Shown: positions 1-17,410, counted from the stretch's first letter. The stretch is 64,000 bases of DNA from Deinococcus aquaticus (GCF_028622095.1 NZ_CP115165.1:2167501-2231500); one strand, 5' to 3'. Notes: generated by a model not told the origin, from the letters alone. Translations and numbers: made by a program.

Positions 1-81
1 CTCATGTCCGCAGGGTAATGCGGGCGGCGCGGCGGGTGCTGTGGGTGCCGGTAGGGGCAGACGTGGCAAGAATCCCGTCAT
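1..81 (-). CDS. Possible 5' end of a gene leaving the window (partial)
   Basis: An ATG at position 81 on the minus strand opens a frame that stays open to the window edge (27 codons). The predicted start is rich in Pro and Ala and contains a Cys-Gly-His near the edge. A weak TAGCGA box lies 7 nt upstream, in the arrangement used by leaderless genes elsewhere in this window. The frame would be divergent from clpC. It is too short to identify, and may be chance in GC-rich DNA. Confidence 0.2.
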   Translation of the reverse strand, partial: MTGFLPRLPLPAPTAPAAPPALPCGHE

Positions 82-325
82 GAACTGCTCGCTACAGTGG
101 GTGTGTGCCGGTTCGCTGCTCAGATCGTAAGGTTTCACCTGCCGGCCGGCGGGTGGGGCGGATAGTCTACACTCAGGCTGTCCACCAGGCACCGAGCGTT
201 CTGTCCAGTTGCGGCAGTTCGTTGTTCCCGTTTCAGCCGTTCACCCGGCGCCGCTGTTTCGGCGTGTCACGGCCCGTCCGTGACTGGCCCGTGATGGCCG
301 CGCTTTCCGCCCCTGGGGGTCACCC
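82..325. other. Intergenic region upstream of clpC
   Basis: No gene is supported here. A TACACT hexamer at 168-173 could be a -10 box for clpC, but no matching -35 is seen 17 nt upstream, and the 5' UTR would be about 150 nt. No HAIR-type (CTTGAGT-N7-ACTCAAG) or CtsR-like operator is visible, unlike the clpB promoter further on. Confidence 0.4.
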
Positions 326-2566
<2,241 letters not shown>

Positions 2567-2589
2567 GCTCTCCCGCTTCCTGACTGCTG

Positions 2590-2620
2590 GGACGTCCGCT
2601 CTGCCGGGCGTCCTTTCTTG
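2590..2620 (+). terminator. Rho-independent terminator of clpC
   Basis: A short GC stem (GGACG / CGTCC, with an extra G-T pair) encloses a 14-nt loop and is followed by TTTCTT. It lies 23 nt after the clpC stop codon. Confidence 0.6.
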
Positions 2621-2764
2621 CTGTCTGTGCCGGGTCTTCCGGCCTCCTGACCCGGCCTTCCTGGCCACCGTTGCCCGTGTCCGGCCTTCCCGGCGTGGCT
2701 GACTGGACGCGCAGGCTGACCCGCATCACCCTCAGGAGTGCTCCGGGCGGTTAGCATGGCGGTC

Positions 2765-3046
2765 ATGACGAAAAGTATTTCCGATTTTCAGGATGAACAC
2801 GGCCGTATCACCGGGTGGCCCAGCGACCGCCGCCGCGCGCACCAGCTGGCCATTCTCGATTACCTGACCGGCCTGTTCGAGCCCGGCGTGTCTTACGACC
2901 AGGGGCAGATTGAGCAGGTGCTGGCCGACCACAGCACCCTGGAAGACCCCAGCTTCCTGCTGACCGAACTGGTCGACAGCGACTACCTCGCCACCGAGGA
3001 CGGCATGTACTGGCGTGCCGACGGTCGCCCCGGCGCGCGTGGCTAG
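2765..3046 (+). CDS. DUF2087 domain protein
   Basis: A 93-residue protein that resembles the DUF2087 family almost end to end: a GWPSDRR entry, a helix-rich middle with [11 protein letters not shown], and a C-terminal acidic segment ending YWRADG. DUF2087 occurs alone or fused to ArsR-type helix-turn-helix domains, and its function is unknown. ATG 2765 is preferred over ATG 2756 because a TAGCAT box ends 7 nt before it, the leaderless spacing seen repeatedly here. The 3' end overlaps the radA start by 8 nt, so the two are probably cotranscribed. Confidence 0.75.
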   Translation: MTKSISDFQDEHGRITGWPSDRRRAHQLAILDYLTGLFEPGVSYDQGQIEQVLADHSTLEDPSFLLTELVDSDYLATEDGMYWRADGRPGARG

Positions 3047-4433
3047 AGCCCGCACCAACTACGTCTGTGGCAGTTGCGGGTACACCAGCGCCAAACCGCT
3101 GGGCCGCTGCCCGAACTGCCAGGCTTGGAACTCGTTCGAGGAGGAAGTTGCGGCCGTCACGACTGGCTCGCGGGGCGGGGCGTACGGCGGCGTGGTGGGC
3201 GGGAAACTCACGGCGCTGTCCACCGTGGGCCGCCGCGAGGAGCCGCGCACGTCCAGCGGCATTCCGGAACTGGACCGCGTGCTGGGCGGCGGTCTGGTCG
3301 CCGGGGGCGTCACGCTGATCGGCGGCGAGCCGGGCATCGGCAAGAGCACCCTGCTGCTGCAGGTCGCGGACCGCGTGGCGAAACTGGGCGGCACCGTGCT
3401 GTACGTGGCCGGTGAGGAATCGCTGGAGCAGATCCGGTTGCGCGCCGACCGGCTGGGCGTGGCCCTGGAGGGCGGCGCGGACATTCAACTCACGCGGGAC
3501 ACCCGCGCCGAGCATGTGGCCGCGCTGATGAGCGAGCATAAACCCGCGCTGTGCATCGTGGATTCCATCCAGACCGTGACCGTGGAAGGCGAGGGCGCGC
3601 CCGGCGGCGTGGCGCAGGTCCGCGACGGCACCGCCATGCTGACCCGCGCCGCCAAGGAAACCGGTACGGCCACCGTCCTGGTCGGGCACGTGACCAAGGA
3701 CGGCACGGTCGCCGGACCGAAAGTCATGGAGCACATCGTGGACACCACCGTGTTCCTCGAGACGGTCGGGTCGTTCCGGCTGCTGCGCTCGGTCAAGAAC
3801 CGCTTCGGGCAGGCCGGTGAACTGGGCGTGTTCGAGATGCGCGGCGAGGGCCTGATCGCCGTCGAGAACCCGTCGGCGGCGTTCCTGGCCGAGCGGCCCC
3901 TGGACGTGCCGGGCAGCGTCGTGGCCGCCACCATCGACGGGCAGCGGCCCATGCTGCTGGAAGTGCAGGCACTGGCCAGCAAGACCCCGTACCCGAACGC
4001 CCGCCGGGTCGTGGTGGGTCTCGACCCGCGCCGCGTGGACGTGGTGCTGGCCGTGCTGGAACGCCGCCTGGACCTGACGCTGGGCGGCCTGGACGTGTAC
4101 GTGAACCTCGCGGGCGGCCTGAAAGTCCCCGATCCGGGCCTGGACCTCGCGATCGCCCTGGCGATCTACTCCGCCGTGGTGGGCCGCGCCCTGCCCGGCA
4201 ACGTGGCCGTGTTCGGCGAGGTCGGACTGGCGGGCGAGGTGCGCTCCACGACCGGCTCGATCCGCCGCGCCGAGGAAGCCCGCCGCGCCGGGTACACCCG
4301 CCTGATCGTCCCACCCGGCCTGGATGGCCACCCGGACGGAGTGAAAAGCGTCGAGGAAGCCGTCGCGCAGGTCTGGCAGGGCCGTGCGGCAGGCAGTCCG
4401 GGGGCGGGCAGCCGGAAACCCCGCGCGGGGTAG
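3039..4433 (+). CDS. radA: DNA repair protein RadA (Sms)
   Basis: RecA-like DnaB-type helicase that promotes branch migration in recombinational repair; in D. radiodurans RadA is known to contribute to radiation resistance. The 464-residue protein begins with a C4 zinc finger (Cys 10, 13, 24, 27). It then has Walker [11 protein letters not shown] (95-104), the RadA-specific KNRFG motif (253-257), and a C-terminal Lon-protease-like domain (roughly 290-450) ending in an Arg/Pro-rich tail. GTG 3039 is chosen over GTG 3015 because it gives the usual MARART-type N-terminus directly before the zinc finger. It overlaps the upstream DUF2087 gene by 8 nt. Confidence 0.95.
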   Translation: MARARTNYVCGSCGYTSAKPLGRCPNCQAWNSFEEEVAAVTTGSRGGAYGGVVGGKLTALSTVGRREEPRTSSGIPELDRVLGGGLVAGGVTLIGGEPGIGKSTLLLQVADRVAKLGGTVLYVAGEESLEQIRLRADRLGVALEGGADIQLTRDTRAEHVAALMSEHKPALCIVDSIQTVTVEGEGAPGGVAQVRDGTAMLTRAAKETGTATVLVGHVTKDGTVAGPKVMEHIVDTTVFLETVGSFRLLRSVKNRFGQAGELGVFEMRGEGLIAVENPSAAFLAERPLDVPGSVVAATIDGQRPMLLEVQALASKTPYPNARRVVVGLDPRRVDVVLAVLERRLDLTLGGLDVYVNLAGGLKVPDPGLDLAIALAIYSAVVGRALPGNVAVFGEVGLAGEVRSTTGSIRRAEEARRAGYTRLIVPPGLDGHPDGVKSVEEAVAQVWQGRAAGSPGAGSRKPRAG

Positions 4434-4449
4434 GCGCGTACCGGACGGC

Positions 4450-4965
4450 ATGAACACTGCCGTTCCGGTCGCGCCCCCCACCTCGCCCCTCTGGTTCCGG
4501 GCGCTGACCTGGGTGGCGCCGCTGATGCTGATCGTGACCGCCTGGGTGCCGGATGACGGGGCCGACAGGCCTCTGCCGCTGGCCGGGAGCGTGTTCCTCA
4601 CGCTGCTGGGCGTGGGACTGGCCGCACTGTTCGCGCAGTTGCCCCGGCGGCTCTCGTACACCCTGACCGACACGGGGCTGCGCGTCAGCCGCTTTTCCGG
4701 AACGTTCGAGTGGCCGTACCGTGACCTGCGCCTGCGCCGCACAGAGGGACACCTGGGCCTGAAGGTGGGCGGCGTGGGCCTGCCCGGCTATTACAGCGGC
4801 AACTACACCTTCACCGGCCCCGCCTACCGCAGCGTGCAGGCGCTCGCCTCGAACACGCAAGGCGGCCTGATCGTGGAGCGGGGCGGCGTGCCGTACTACC
4901 TGACGCCCGCCAACCCGGACGCGCTCGCCCGTGCCCTGGCCGCGCGGGGCGTGCCGACCGTGTAG
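4450..4965 (+). CDS. Membrane protein with PH-like domain
   Basis: A 171-residue protein with two N-terminal membrane segments (about 17-35 and 43-62). A soluble part of about 100 residues, with alternating beta-type patterns (YTLTDTGLRV, then SRFSGTFEWPYRDL), resembles bacterial PH-like domains of the kind that follow a two-helix hairpin. The C-terminus (YYLTPANPDALARAL) fits the final strand and helix of that fold. It starts 16 nt after radA and could be on the same transcript. No specific function can be given. Confidence 0.7.
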   Translation: MNTAVPVAPPTSPLWFRALTWVAPLMLIVTAWVPDDGADRPLPLAGSVFLTLLGVGLAALFAQLPRRLSYTLTDTGLRVSRFSGTFEWPYRDLRLRRTEGHLGLKVGGVGLPGYYSGNYTFTGPAYRSVQALASNTQGGLIVERGGVPYYLTPANPDALARALAARGVPTV

Positions 4966-5093
4966 TGTCGGTCAGGTCATGTCGGTCGGAGAGACGGCAT
5001 TGAACCGCTCCCGCGTCATCCTGTGCGCAATCCGCCACGACTGGTAAACGCGGCCCGCATCCGCCCCGGAGTGGCCCGTGGCACGCTCGGTGA

Positions 5094-6095
5094 ATGACTG
5101 ACCACCCCCACGACCACAGCTCCCATGATCACGGACCCGGTGAACACGGCCCTGGTGACCACCGCCCCGACGCACACGCCGCGCAGGGCCACAGTTCAGA
5201 CACTCACGACGGGGCGCACAACCACGGTGCGAACGCGAACGCGCGGCAACTGACCCTGGCGCTTATCCTGACCGGCGGGTTCCTGATCGTGGAGGTCGCG
5301 TACGCCTTCACGTCCGGCAGTCTGGCCCTGCTGAGTGATGCGGGGCACATGCTGACCGACGCCGCCGCGCTGGGCCTGTCCCTGCTCGCCATTCGCGTGG
5401 GTGCCAGGCCCGCCGACACCCGCCGCACCTTCGGGTACCGCCGCACCGAGATTCTGGCCGCCGCCCTGAACGCCGGGGCACTGTTTGCCGTCGGCATCTA
5501 CGTGCTGGTCGAGGCCGCGCGCCGCTTCGCGCAGCCGGTCGAGGTGCAAGCAGCGCCCATGCTGATCGTGGCCGTGCTGGGCCTGATCGTGAACCTCATC
5601 AGCGCCCGCATCCTGGCGGGGGGACAGGGGGGCAGCCTGAACATGAAATCCGCGTACCTGGAAGTCATGGGCGACCTGCTGGGCAGCGTGGCCGTCATCA
5701 TCGGTGCGCTGCTGATCCGCTTCACGGGCTGGACCTGGGTGGACCCGCTGCTGGGCGCCGCCATCGGTCTGTGGGTGCTGCCCCGCACCTGGGCGCTGCT
5801 GCGTGCGAGCGTGAACGTGTTGCTGGAGGGCGTGCCGGACGGCCTGAACCTCACGGGCCTGCGCCGTGAACTGGCTGCGCTGCCCGGCGTGACGGACGTT
5901 CACGACTTGCACGTCTGGAGCGTGACGGGCGGCGTGAACAACCTCACGGCCCATCTGGTGGCCCCGGATACAGGGGCAGAGCTGCTGCCGCGCGTGCAGG
6001 AGATCGCCGGGCGGCACGGCATCACGCACAGCACCGTGCAGATCGAGGGGCCGGATGCCCACAGCGACCACGAGAGCGAGGCGCTGCACCCATAA
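5094..6095 (+). CDS. Cation diffusion facilitator family transporter (zinc-type)
   Basis: Proton-coupled exporter of Zn2+ or similar divalent cations across the inner membrane. Of 333 residues, the first 50 are very His- and Asp-rich (probable metal-binding tail). Six membrane helices follow, then a cytoplasmic C-terminal domain with the VHDLHVWSVT motif. TM2 carries SDAGHMLTD (the HxxxD site). TM5 reads LEVMGDLLGS, so the second site is ExxxD rather than the HxxxD of ZitB; CzcD-type proteins can show this form. The C-terminus is again His-rich. No metal-responsive regulator is adjacent unless the downstream ArsR-type gene plays that role. Confidence 0.9.
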   Translation: MTDHPHDHSSHDHGPGEHGPGDHRPDAHAAQGHSSDTHDGAHNHGANANARQLTLALILTGGFLIVEVAYAFTSGSLALLSDAGHMLTDAAALGLSLLAIRVGARPADTRRTFGYRRTEILAAALNAGALFAVGIYVLVEAARRFAQPVEVQAAPMLIVAVLGLIVNLISARILAGGQGGSLNMKSAYLEVMGDLLGSVAVIIGALLIRFTGWTWVDPLLGAAIGLWVLPRTWALLRASVNVLLEGVPDGLNLTGLRRELAALPGVTDVHDLHVWSVTGGVNNLTAHLVAPDTGAELLPRVQEIAGRHGITHSTVQIEGPDAHSDHESEALHP

Positions 6096-6187
6096 GAGCG
6101 GCGGTGGGATCCTGAAGGTGGATCTCCGGACAGGCCCTGCCCCACAGGCAACGGAAGGCTGTTGGGACGCGTGGTCGGCAGGGGAGA

Positions 6188-6208
6188 AGGCGGCAGAGCA
6201 GGCCGCCT
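6188..6208 (+). terminator. Hairpin after the CDF gene
   Basis: Seven-bp GC stem (AGGCGGC / GCCGCCT) with a 7-nt loop, 92 nt after the CDF stop. There is no uridine run, so terminator function is uncertain. Confidence 0.3.
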
Positions 6209-6229
6209 CTGATCTACCCGAAACATGTC

Positions 6230-6259
6230 TTGACAGGAATATTCTGCTTGAGGCATAAT
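6230..6259 (+). promoter_or_regulatory. Promoter of the ArsR/AHSA1 operon with palindromic spacer
   Basis: TTGACA (6230-6235), 18-nt spacer, CATAAT (6254-6259). The spacer holds the 8-bp palindrome GAATATTC (6237-6244), a plausible autoregulatory site for the ArsR-type repressor encoded directly downstream. The match to a housekeeping promoter is strong; the operator role is inferred. Confidence 0.7.
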
Positions 6260-6300
6260 AAGTGCACAACAGAGCGCCCCACAAGGAGGTCAACCGCCAC

Positions 6301-6648
6301 TTGAACCACCTCACCTTCACCGCCCTGGCAGACCCGCACCGGTTCCAGATCGTCGAACTGCTCCGCGCCCGGCCCCTCAGCGTCGGCGAGATCGCTGACC
6401 AGCTGAACCTGCGCCAGCCGCAGACCTCCAAGCACCTGCGGGTCCTCAGTGACGCCGGACTGATCACCGTTCACCCCCAGGCCAACCGCCGCATCTGCCA
6501 CCTGCAGCCCACCGCGTTCCGCGACCTCGACGACTGGCTGGGCCGCTACCGCTCCCTCTGGGAAGCCCGCCTCGACCGCTTGGACGACTACCTGAGCACC
6601 CTCCCGCCCGCCACGCCTGACCCCACCGAACCCGGAGGTTCCCCATGA
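6301..6648 (+). CDS. ArsR-family winged-helix transcriptional regulator
   Basis: A 115-residue repressor-type protein with a standard ArsR fold: LADPHRFQIVELLRARPLSVGEIADQL is the first half and the recognition helix region is QPQTSKHLRVL. No metal-binding Cys pair is present, so it is probably not a metal sensor; ArsR proteins paired with AHSA1 genes usually lack one. TTG 6301 is the chosen start because a near-perfect AAGGAGGT (6283-6290) lies 10 nt upstream; GTG 6262 would place that site inside the gene. Its stop overlaps the next start (ATGA), so the two proteins are translationally coupled. Confidence 0.88.
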   Translation: MNHLTFTALADPHRFQIVELLRARPLSVGEIADQLNLRQPQTSKHLRVLSDAGLITVHPQANRRICHLQPTAFRDLDDWLGRYRSLWEARLDRLDDYLSTLPPATPDPTEPGGSP

Positions 6649-7154
6649 CGCACGCCGCCACCCTCGACCACCGCATTGAAGACGCCCGCACCCTCGTCCT
6701 GGAACGCACCTTCGCCGCCAATCCCGAACGTGTGTTCGCAGCGTTCACGCAGGCCGAGCACCTGCGCCACTGGTGGGGACCCCGCGGCTGGGAACTCACG
6801 CACTGCGAGATTGACCTGACCCCCGGCGGCCGCTGGCACTACTGCATGACCTGCACGGACCCCGCCCAGGGCGACTTCCACGGCATGCAGAGCTGGGGCC
6901 TGGGCGTGTACGAACGCATCGAGGCGCCCACCCGCCTGACCTACACCGACTACTTCAGCGACGAGCACGGCGCGGTCAATGACCAGATGCCCGCCACGCT
7001 GGCCGACCTGACCTTCGAGGCTGTCCCCGGCGGCACCCGCGTCACCAGCCGTTCCACGTACGTCCGCCCGGAAGACCTGCAGGTCGTCATGGACATGGGC
7101 ATGCTCCAGGGCATCACCGAAACCTGGGACCGCCTGGCCGAACACCTCGCCTGA
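6645..7154 (+). CDS. SRPBCC / AHSA1-domain protein
   Basis: A 169-residue START-like (SRPBCC) protein of the Aha1 C-terminal type. Family marks are the opening LERTFAANPERVFAAFT, the HLRHWWGPRGWE motif near residue 45, GGRWHYCM, and the final GMLQGITETWDRLAEHL. Such proteins bind hydrophobic ligands in a deep cavity, and their role in bacteria is mostly unknown. The ArsR-AHSA1 pair is a recurrent two-gene operon in many bacteria. The 4-nt overlap with the regulator and the terminator just after the gene define a two-gene unit. Confidence 0.88.
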   Translation: MTHAATLDHRIEDARTLVLERTFAANPERVFAAFTQAEHLRHWWGPRGWELTHCEIDLTPGGRWHYCMTCTDPAQGDFHGMQSWGLGVYERIEAPTRLTYTDYFSDEHGAVNDQMPATLADLTFEAVPGGTRVTSRSTYVRPEDLQVVMDMGMLQGITETWDRLAEHLA

Positions 7155-7165
7155 CCTGAACAGAC

Positions 7166-7202
7166 AGCGGCTCCCCGAGTAGGAGGGGAGCCGCTGCTTT
7201 TT
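7166..7202 (+). terminator. Rho-independent terminator of the ArsR/AHSA1 operon
   Basis: Perfect 11-bp stem (AGCGGCTCCCC / GGGGAGCCGCT) with an 8-nt loop, followed by GCTTTTTG. It begins 11 nt after the AHSA1 stop. Confidence 0.9.
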
Positions 7203-7209
7203 GCTCTGT

Positions 7210-7323
7210 CACACGGATTCCAGCTGTTTCGTTAACAACCCGGAACCACACCGGGTTGCTAACTCCACGCCCGGAATCCTCTTTGCTCCTACTCGCTCTG
7301 CGGCGCAGCTCTGCGAGTCCGGA
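7210..7323 (+). repeat. Dispersed structured repeat, copy A (variant right end)
   Basis: Shares the left two thirds of the family almost exactly: ACGGATTCC, CTGTTTCGTTAACAACCCGG, a short loop, CCGGGTTGCTAACTCCACG and CCCGGAATCCTCTTTGCTCC. The right third is replaced by a GC-rich ACTCGC...GCGAGT hairpin ending in GTCCGGAT. It fills the whole gap between the operon terminator and the clpB stop codon. Confidence 0.8.
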
Positions 7324-9882
<2,559 letters not shown>

Positions 9883-9931
9883 GTCGGGAACCTCCGGGAG
9901 TGGGGGAGTGGATACTGGGTCAACTGTCTCC

Positions 9932-9964
9932 ATTCTGAAACTTGAGTCTAGTCATGTCAAGTTT
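9932..9964 (-). promoter_or_regulatory. clpB promoter with HAIR (HspR) operator
   Basis: On the minus strand, TTGACA (9960-9955), 17-nt spacer, CAGAAT (9937-9932). On the plus strand, CTTGAGT-N7-TGTCAAG (9941-9961) matches the HspR-associated inverted repeat CTTGAGT-N7-ACTCAAG at 12 of 14 defined positions. The symmetry extends outwards as AAA...TTT (9938-9964). The operator covers the -35 and spacer, a repressor geometry. HspR control of heat-shock genes is established in D. radiodurans; control of this gene is inferred. Confidence 0.82.
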
Positions 9965-10107
9965 ATTGCGGATGATTAACAGTAACCCAGTTGACTTCTG
10001 ATCCTCCCGCAGATCCCGCGCCTCTACGAACCCCGCCGACTCACCGCAGAGCTGGGAAACCAGCGCCTCTGTTCCTCTGACGCGGGGTCTGTTTCACTTC
10101 GGTGTCC

Positions 10108-11097
10108 TTACTTCGGTGCCCATGCCCCGCTGACCAGTTCCATCATCCCCTGCCCCCTGGCTGGCGTTCCGGCCCACACGCCCGATACCTCGACTGGCCC
10201 TTCCCAGTAAGCGATGCGGGTACTGCGGCTCAGCAGCTCCTGCTCGCGCCGCACCGCCCGCACCCTCAGATCGAACTCGTCCGAGACCAGCTGCCAGTCC
10301 AGCGTGTACCGTCGGTCCTGCGGACTGACCCATTCCTCCCCGGGCACGGCCCGCAGGCCTCTGACGGCCCTCACGCTCCCGTCCGGCTCGACCACACTGC
10401 CGATCAACTGCGCGACCGTCCCGTCCAGTCGCCGCACCCGGTATACCATCAGGTCCCGGCCACCCTCCAGCTGCACGCTGAACCAGTCCCACAGCGCCGT
10501 CTGCCCCGGAATCTGGTTGCCCCACTGATGATCCAGCCACGCCTCGCCCTGCACGGCCCGCCCATTCACGGACCCCGCCAGTGCCAGCCGCGTGATCCCC
10601 TGGTAGAACAGCACGCCCGTGTCCGCGCTGCCACTAAAGCCCGGCGGGTGCAGCATCGGCCCTTTCAGCGGCGTCAGGGTCAGGTCCAGCGGCCCCGCCT
10701 TCAACGCGAAGGCCCCCGTGGACACCGCCCCCGGCTGCGGCCCCGCCTGCGTCAGCGTCCACGCGCCCTGCCGGATTCGCAGCGGCGGGAACGCCACCTC
10801 ACCCGTGCCCGGCGACTGCTCCAGGAACGTCACCTGCCCCGAGCGCAGGTCCGTGACCGCCACATGCGAGATGAACACCGGCACCGGCACGCGCGGATCA
10901 CGCACCCGGAACTGAGCCCAGTGCAGCGCCAGCCCATCGCCGGGCAGGTAGGCACTCACGTACCACCACTCCATCGGGTTCTCGTGCGCTCCGAACTCCG
11001 TCACGGCCGGCAGCGCCGCCGGATTCACCGTCGTCTGCACCGGCGCGCACGCCGTCAGGGCCGCCGCAATCAGCACCGTCCACACCTTGATTCGCAT
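10108..11097 (-). CDS. Lipoprotein of the CrtC/AttH lipocalin-like family
   Basis: A 329-residue protein with a lipoprotein signal (hydrophobic run, then LTACAP lipobox, Cys about 16). The rest matches the AttH / hydroxyneurosporene-dehydrogenase-like fold. Marks are ENPMEWWYVSAYL near the start, SHVAVTDL, and the later LDHQWGNQ and WDWFSVQLEGGRDLMVY, which form the double lipocalin-like barrel. Some members are carotenoid 1,2-hydratases (CrtC); Deinococcus makes carotenoids, but nothing here proves that activity, and many relatives are simply AttH-like proteins. ATG 11097 is supported by a TAGGCT box 7 nt upstream (leaderless arrangement). It is a single gene. Confidence 0.8.
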   Translation of the reverse strand: MRIKVWTVLIAAALTACAPVQTTVNPAALPAVTEFGAHENPMEWWYVSAYLPGDGLALHWAQFRVRDPRVPVPVFISHVAVTDLRSGQVTFLEQSPGTGEVAFPPLRIRQGAWTLTQAGPQPGAVSTGAFALKAGPLDLTLTPLKGPMLHPPGFSGSADTGVLFYQGITRLALAGSVNGRAVQGEAWLDHQWGNQIPGQTALWDWFSVQLEGGRDLMVYRVRRLDGTVAQLIGSVVEPDGSVRAVRGLRAVPGEEWVSPQDRRYTLDWQLVSDEFDLRVRAVRREQELLSRSTRIAYWEGPVEVSGVWAGTPARGQGMMELVSGAWAPK

Positions 11098-11219
11098 CAG
11101 GGCCAGCCTAACCGACCCCGAGGTGATCTGTGAGGGCAGATGAGGCCGGGGGATAGGTAACTGATGGTAGGGCTGGCGAGATATATCCCACTGCTCCGGG
11201 CCCACGCACCCCACAGCAA

Positions 11220-11249
11220 ACCGACCCCCCAGTTGCCCGGAGGGTCGGT
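11220..11249 (-). terminator. Terminator of the liv operon
   Basis: Stem ACCGACCC / GGGTCGGT with a 14-nt loop, followed on the minus strand by TTGCTG. It lies 12 nt after the livF stop. Confidence 0.65.
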
Positions 11250-11261
11250 AGCGAGGGGGGT

Positions 11262-11982
11262 TTACTCTTCGCCCAGGTACGCTTTGCGAACGCTCTCGTC
11301 GTTGGCGATGTCGGCGGCGTTCCCGCTGAGTTTGACCTCGCCGGTCTGGAGGACGTACGCGCGGTGGGCGATGCCCAGGGCCATGCTGGCGTTCTGCTCG
11401 ACCAGCAGGACGGTCGTGCCGCGCTCCTTGTTCAGCTTGACGATGATGTCGAAGATGGCTTCCACGAACAGCGGGGACAGGCCCATGCTGGGTTCGTCCA
11501 GCAGCAGCAGGCGCGGGTTGACCATCAGGGCGCGGGCGATGGCCAGCATCTGCTGCTCTCCGCCGGACATGGTGCCGCCCAGCTGCGCCTCGCGCTCTTT
11601 CAGGCGCGGGAAGAACTCGAAGCCTTCCTGCACGCGCTTCTCGATCAGGGCGCGGTCCGTGACGGTGTACGCGCCGACTTCCAGGTTCTCGCGGACCGAG
11701 AGGTCCTTGAAGATACGCCGGCCTTCGGGCACGTGACTGATGCCTTTTTGCATGGTGTGGTGCGCGGGAATACCGGAGATGTTCTGCCCCTGGTAGGTCA
11801 TGGTGCCCCGGCGGGGTTTCATCATGCCGCTGATGGTGCGCAGGCTGGTGGTCTTGCCCGCGCCGTTCCCGCCGATCAGGGCGACGATCTCGCCCTCGTT
11901 GACGGTCATGCTGACGCCCTTGAGAGCGTGAATGTGGTCGTAGTAGGTGTGGACGTCGTTCAGTTCCAGCATGGGTTTCAGT

Positions 11983-11990
<8 letters not shown>
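11262..11990 (-). CDS. livF: Branched-chain amino-acid ABC transporter, ATP-binding protein LivF
   Basis: Second ATPase of the high-affinity Leu/Ile/Val importer. The 242-residue protein has Walker A GGNGAGKTT, the signature MSGGEQQMLAIARAL, Walker B LLLLDEPSMGL and the switch His region LLVEQN, all typical of LivF (shorter than LivG, with no inserted helix). ATG 11990 is used: it overlaps the livG stop by 8 nt and follows a GGAAG. An upstream in-frame start at 12032 would add 14 unconserved residues. It is the last gene of the livHMGF unit. Confidence 0.95.
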
Positions 11991-15433
<3,443 letters not shown>

Positions 15434-15470
15434 AGAAATTCAACTCCTTTGCGTGGGAGTGTGGTCGCCC

Positions 15471-15486
15471 GGTCAGTTAATTGACC
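15471..15486. promoter_or_regulatory. Palindrome upstream of livH, site 1
   Basis: GGTCAGTTAATTGACC: 16-bp inverted repeat with one mismatched pair, 38 nt before the livH start. It shares GTCAGTTAAYTGA with site 2 and is a candidate operator. Confidence 0.5.
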
Positions 15487-15573
15487 AGAGCGGCACAGAG
15501 AAACGAATAGTGCAACCGGGGAAGACCGACTCTCGGTGCTTCCTCCGGTCCCTGAACCCGCGCGTCAGCACAG

Positions 15574-15585
15574 TCAGTTAACTGA
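15574..15585. promoter_or_regulatory. Palindrome upstream of livH, site 2
   Basis: TCAGTTAACTGA is a perfect 12-bp palindrome, 101 bp (close to ten helical turns) from the equivalent position in site 1. It is a candidate binding site for the same regulator. Confidence 0.5.
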
Positions 15586-15670
15586 AATGGTACTCCGGTC
15601 ACGCTTGCGCGGTTCCGTGCGCCGGAACCCGGCCCGTCCGTAACGCCCGGCAGGGCGGCGGTCATGAGAA

Positions 15671-15699
15671 CTGGGGCCCGGCGCGTGGCCCGGCCCCAG
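15671..15699 (-). terminator. Hairpin after the liv binding-protein gene
   Basis: Stem CTGGGGCC / GGCCCCAG with a 13-nt loop, followed on the minus strand by TTCTC. It starts 60 nt after the stop. A weak uridine tract suggests partial termination before livHMGF. Confidence 0.4.
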
Positions 15700-15758
15700 G
15701 ATGGTGCGGGGAAGCTCAGTTGTGCGGGGGCGCGTCTATACACGCCCCCCGGTGAACT

Positions 15759-16916
<1,158 letters not shown>

Positions 16917-17376
16917 GGGTCCTCCAGATATGGGTGCACATCGGGCCTGGTGCCCGGGTGCCGTGTGGTGATGCCCAGATTCTATGAAGCACTTAAGGTC
17001 CTGTCAATGCGTCACTCATGAAGCTCAGTGAAATGATTGAAGCGAGACCAAACCAATACCAGTGGATGATTGCCGGCGGAGAGTGCGAATTAGCAATATG
17101 ATTGCGCGGCTGGTGACCGGCTGGCGTGACTGAAGCATTTTCATGCAGTGGAACGCAAGCACAGCTTGTCCAGTTGAGCCGTTGATCCCCCCGGCAGGTG
17201 AAGGTTTCCGGCCCTGATCCCTCCCTGGCTCACCACGGAAAAGTGCCGAAAGACCGGGTAGACCGGCAACACCCGAGCTGCCACTCCCGCCGATCTGCCT
17301 CTCCTGGCAGTCCAGCTCCGGACAGCAGGCCGGTACGGCCGCCACCCGGCAGGTGCTGGCGGTTGGTGCATTCAGG
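16917..17376. other. Intergenic region between livK and glnA
   Basis: Holds the livK promoter at its left end. From about 17010 to the glnA terminator, no gene, repeat or convincing structure is visible. Short open frames here lack a ribosome site and family resemblance. Confidence 0.5.
16979..17007 (-). promoter_or_regulatory. Promoter of the liv binding-protein gene
   Basis: Minus strand TTGACA (17007-17002), 17-nt spacer, TAGAAT (16984-16979), an almost consensus housekeeping promoter. The 5' UTR would be about 55 nt and includes a GGAGG. Confidence 0.88.
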
Positions 17377-17410
17377 CAGAAAGCCCCGCCGGACAGAACG
17401 TCGGCGGGGC
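17377..17410 (-). terminator. Rho-independent terminator of glnA
   Basis: Stem GCCCCGCCG-A-C / G-T-CCGGCGGGGC (11 pairs with one mismatch), loop of about 6 nt, followed on the minus strand by TTTCTG. It lies 98 nt after the glnA stop. Confidence 0.8.

Larger units (their letters stand above)
15434..15758. other. Intergenic region between the liv binding-protein gene and livH
   Basis: Contains two related palindromes (15471-15486 and 15574-15585) and a possible terminator hairpin (15671-15699). No confident -10/-35 pair for livH was found on the minus strand. The region could let the binding protein be made in excess over the membrane parts. Confidence 0.5.

Noticed and set aside
17025..17345. 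A 106-codon minus-strand frame between livK and glnA
   Set aside because: Low-complexity reading with no start signal, and it runs through the livK upstream region; nothing supports translation.
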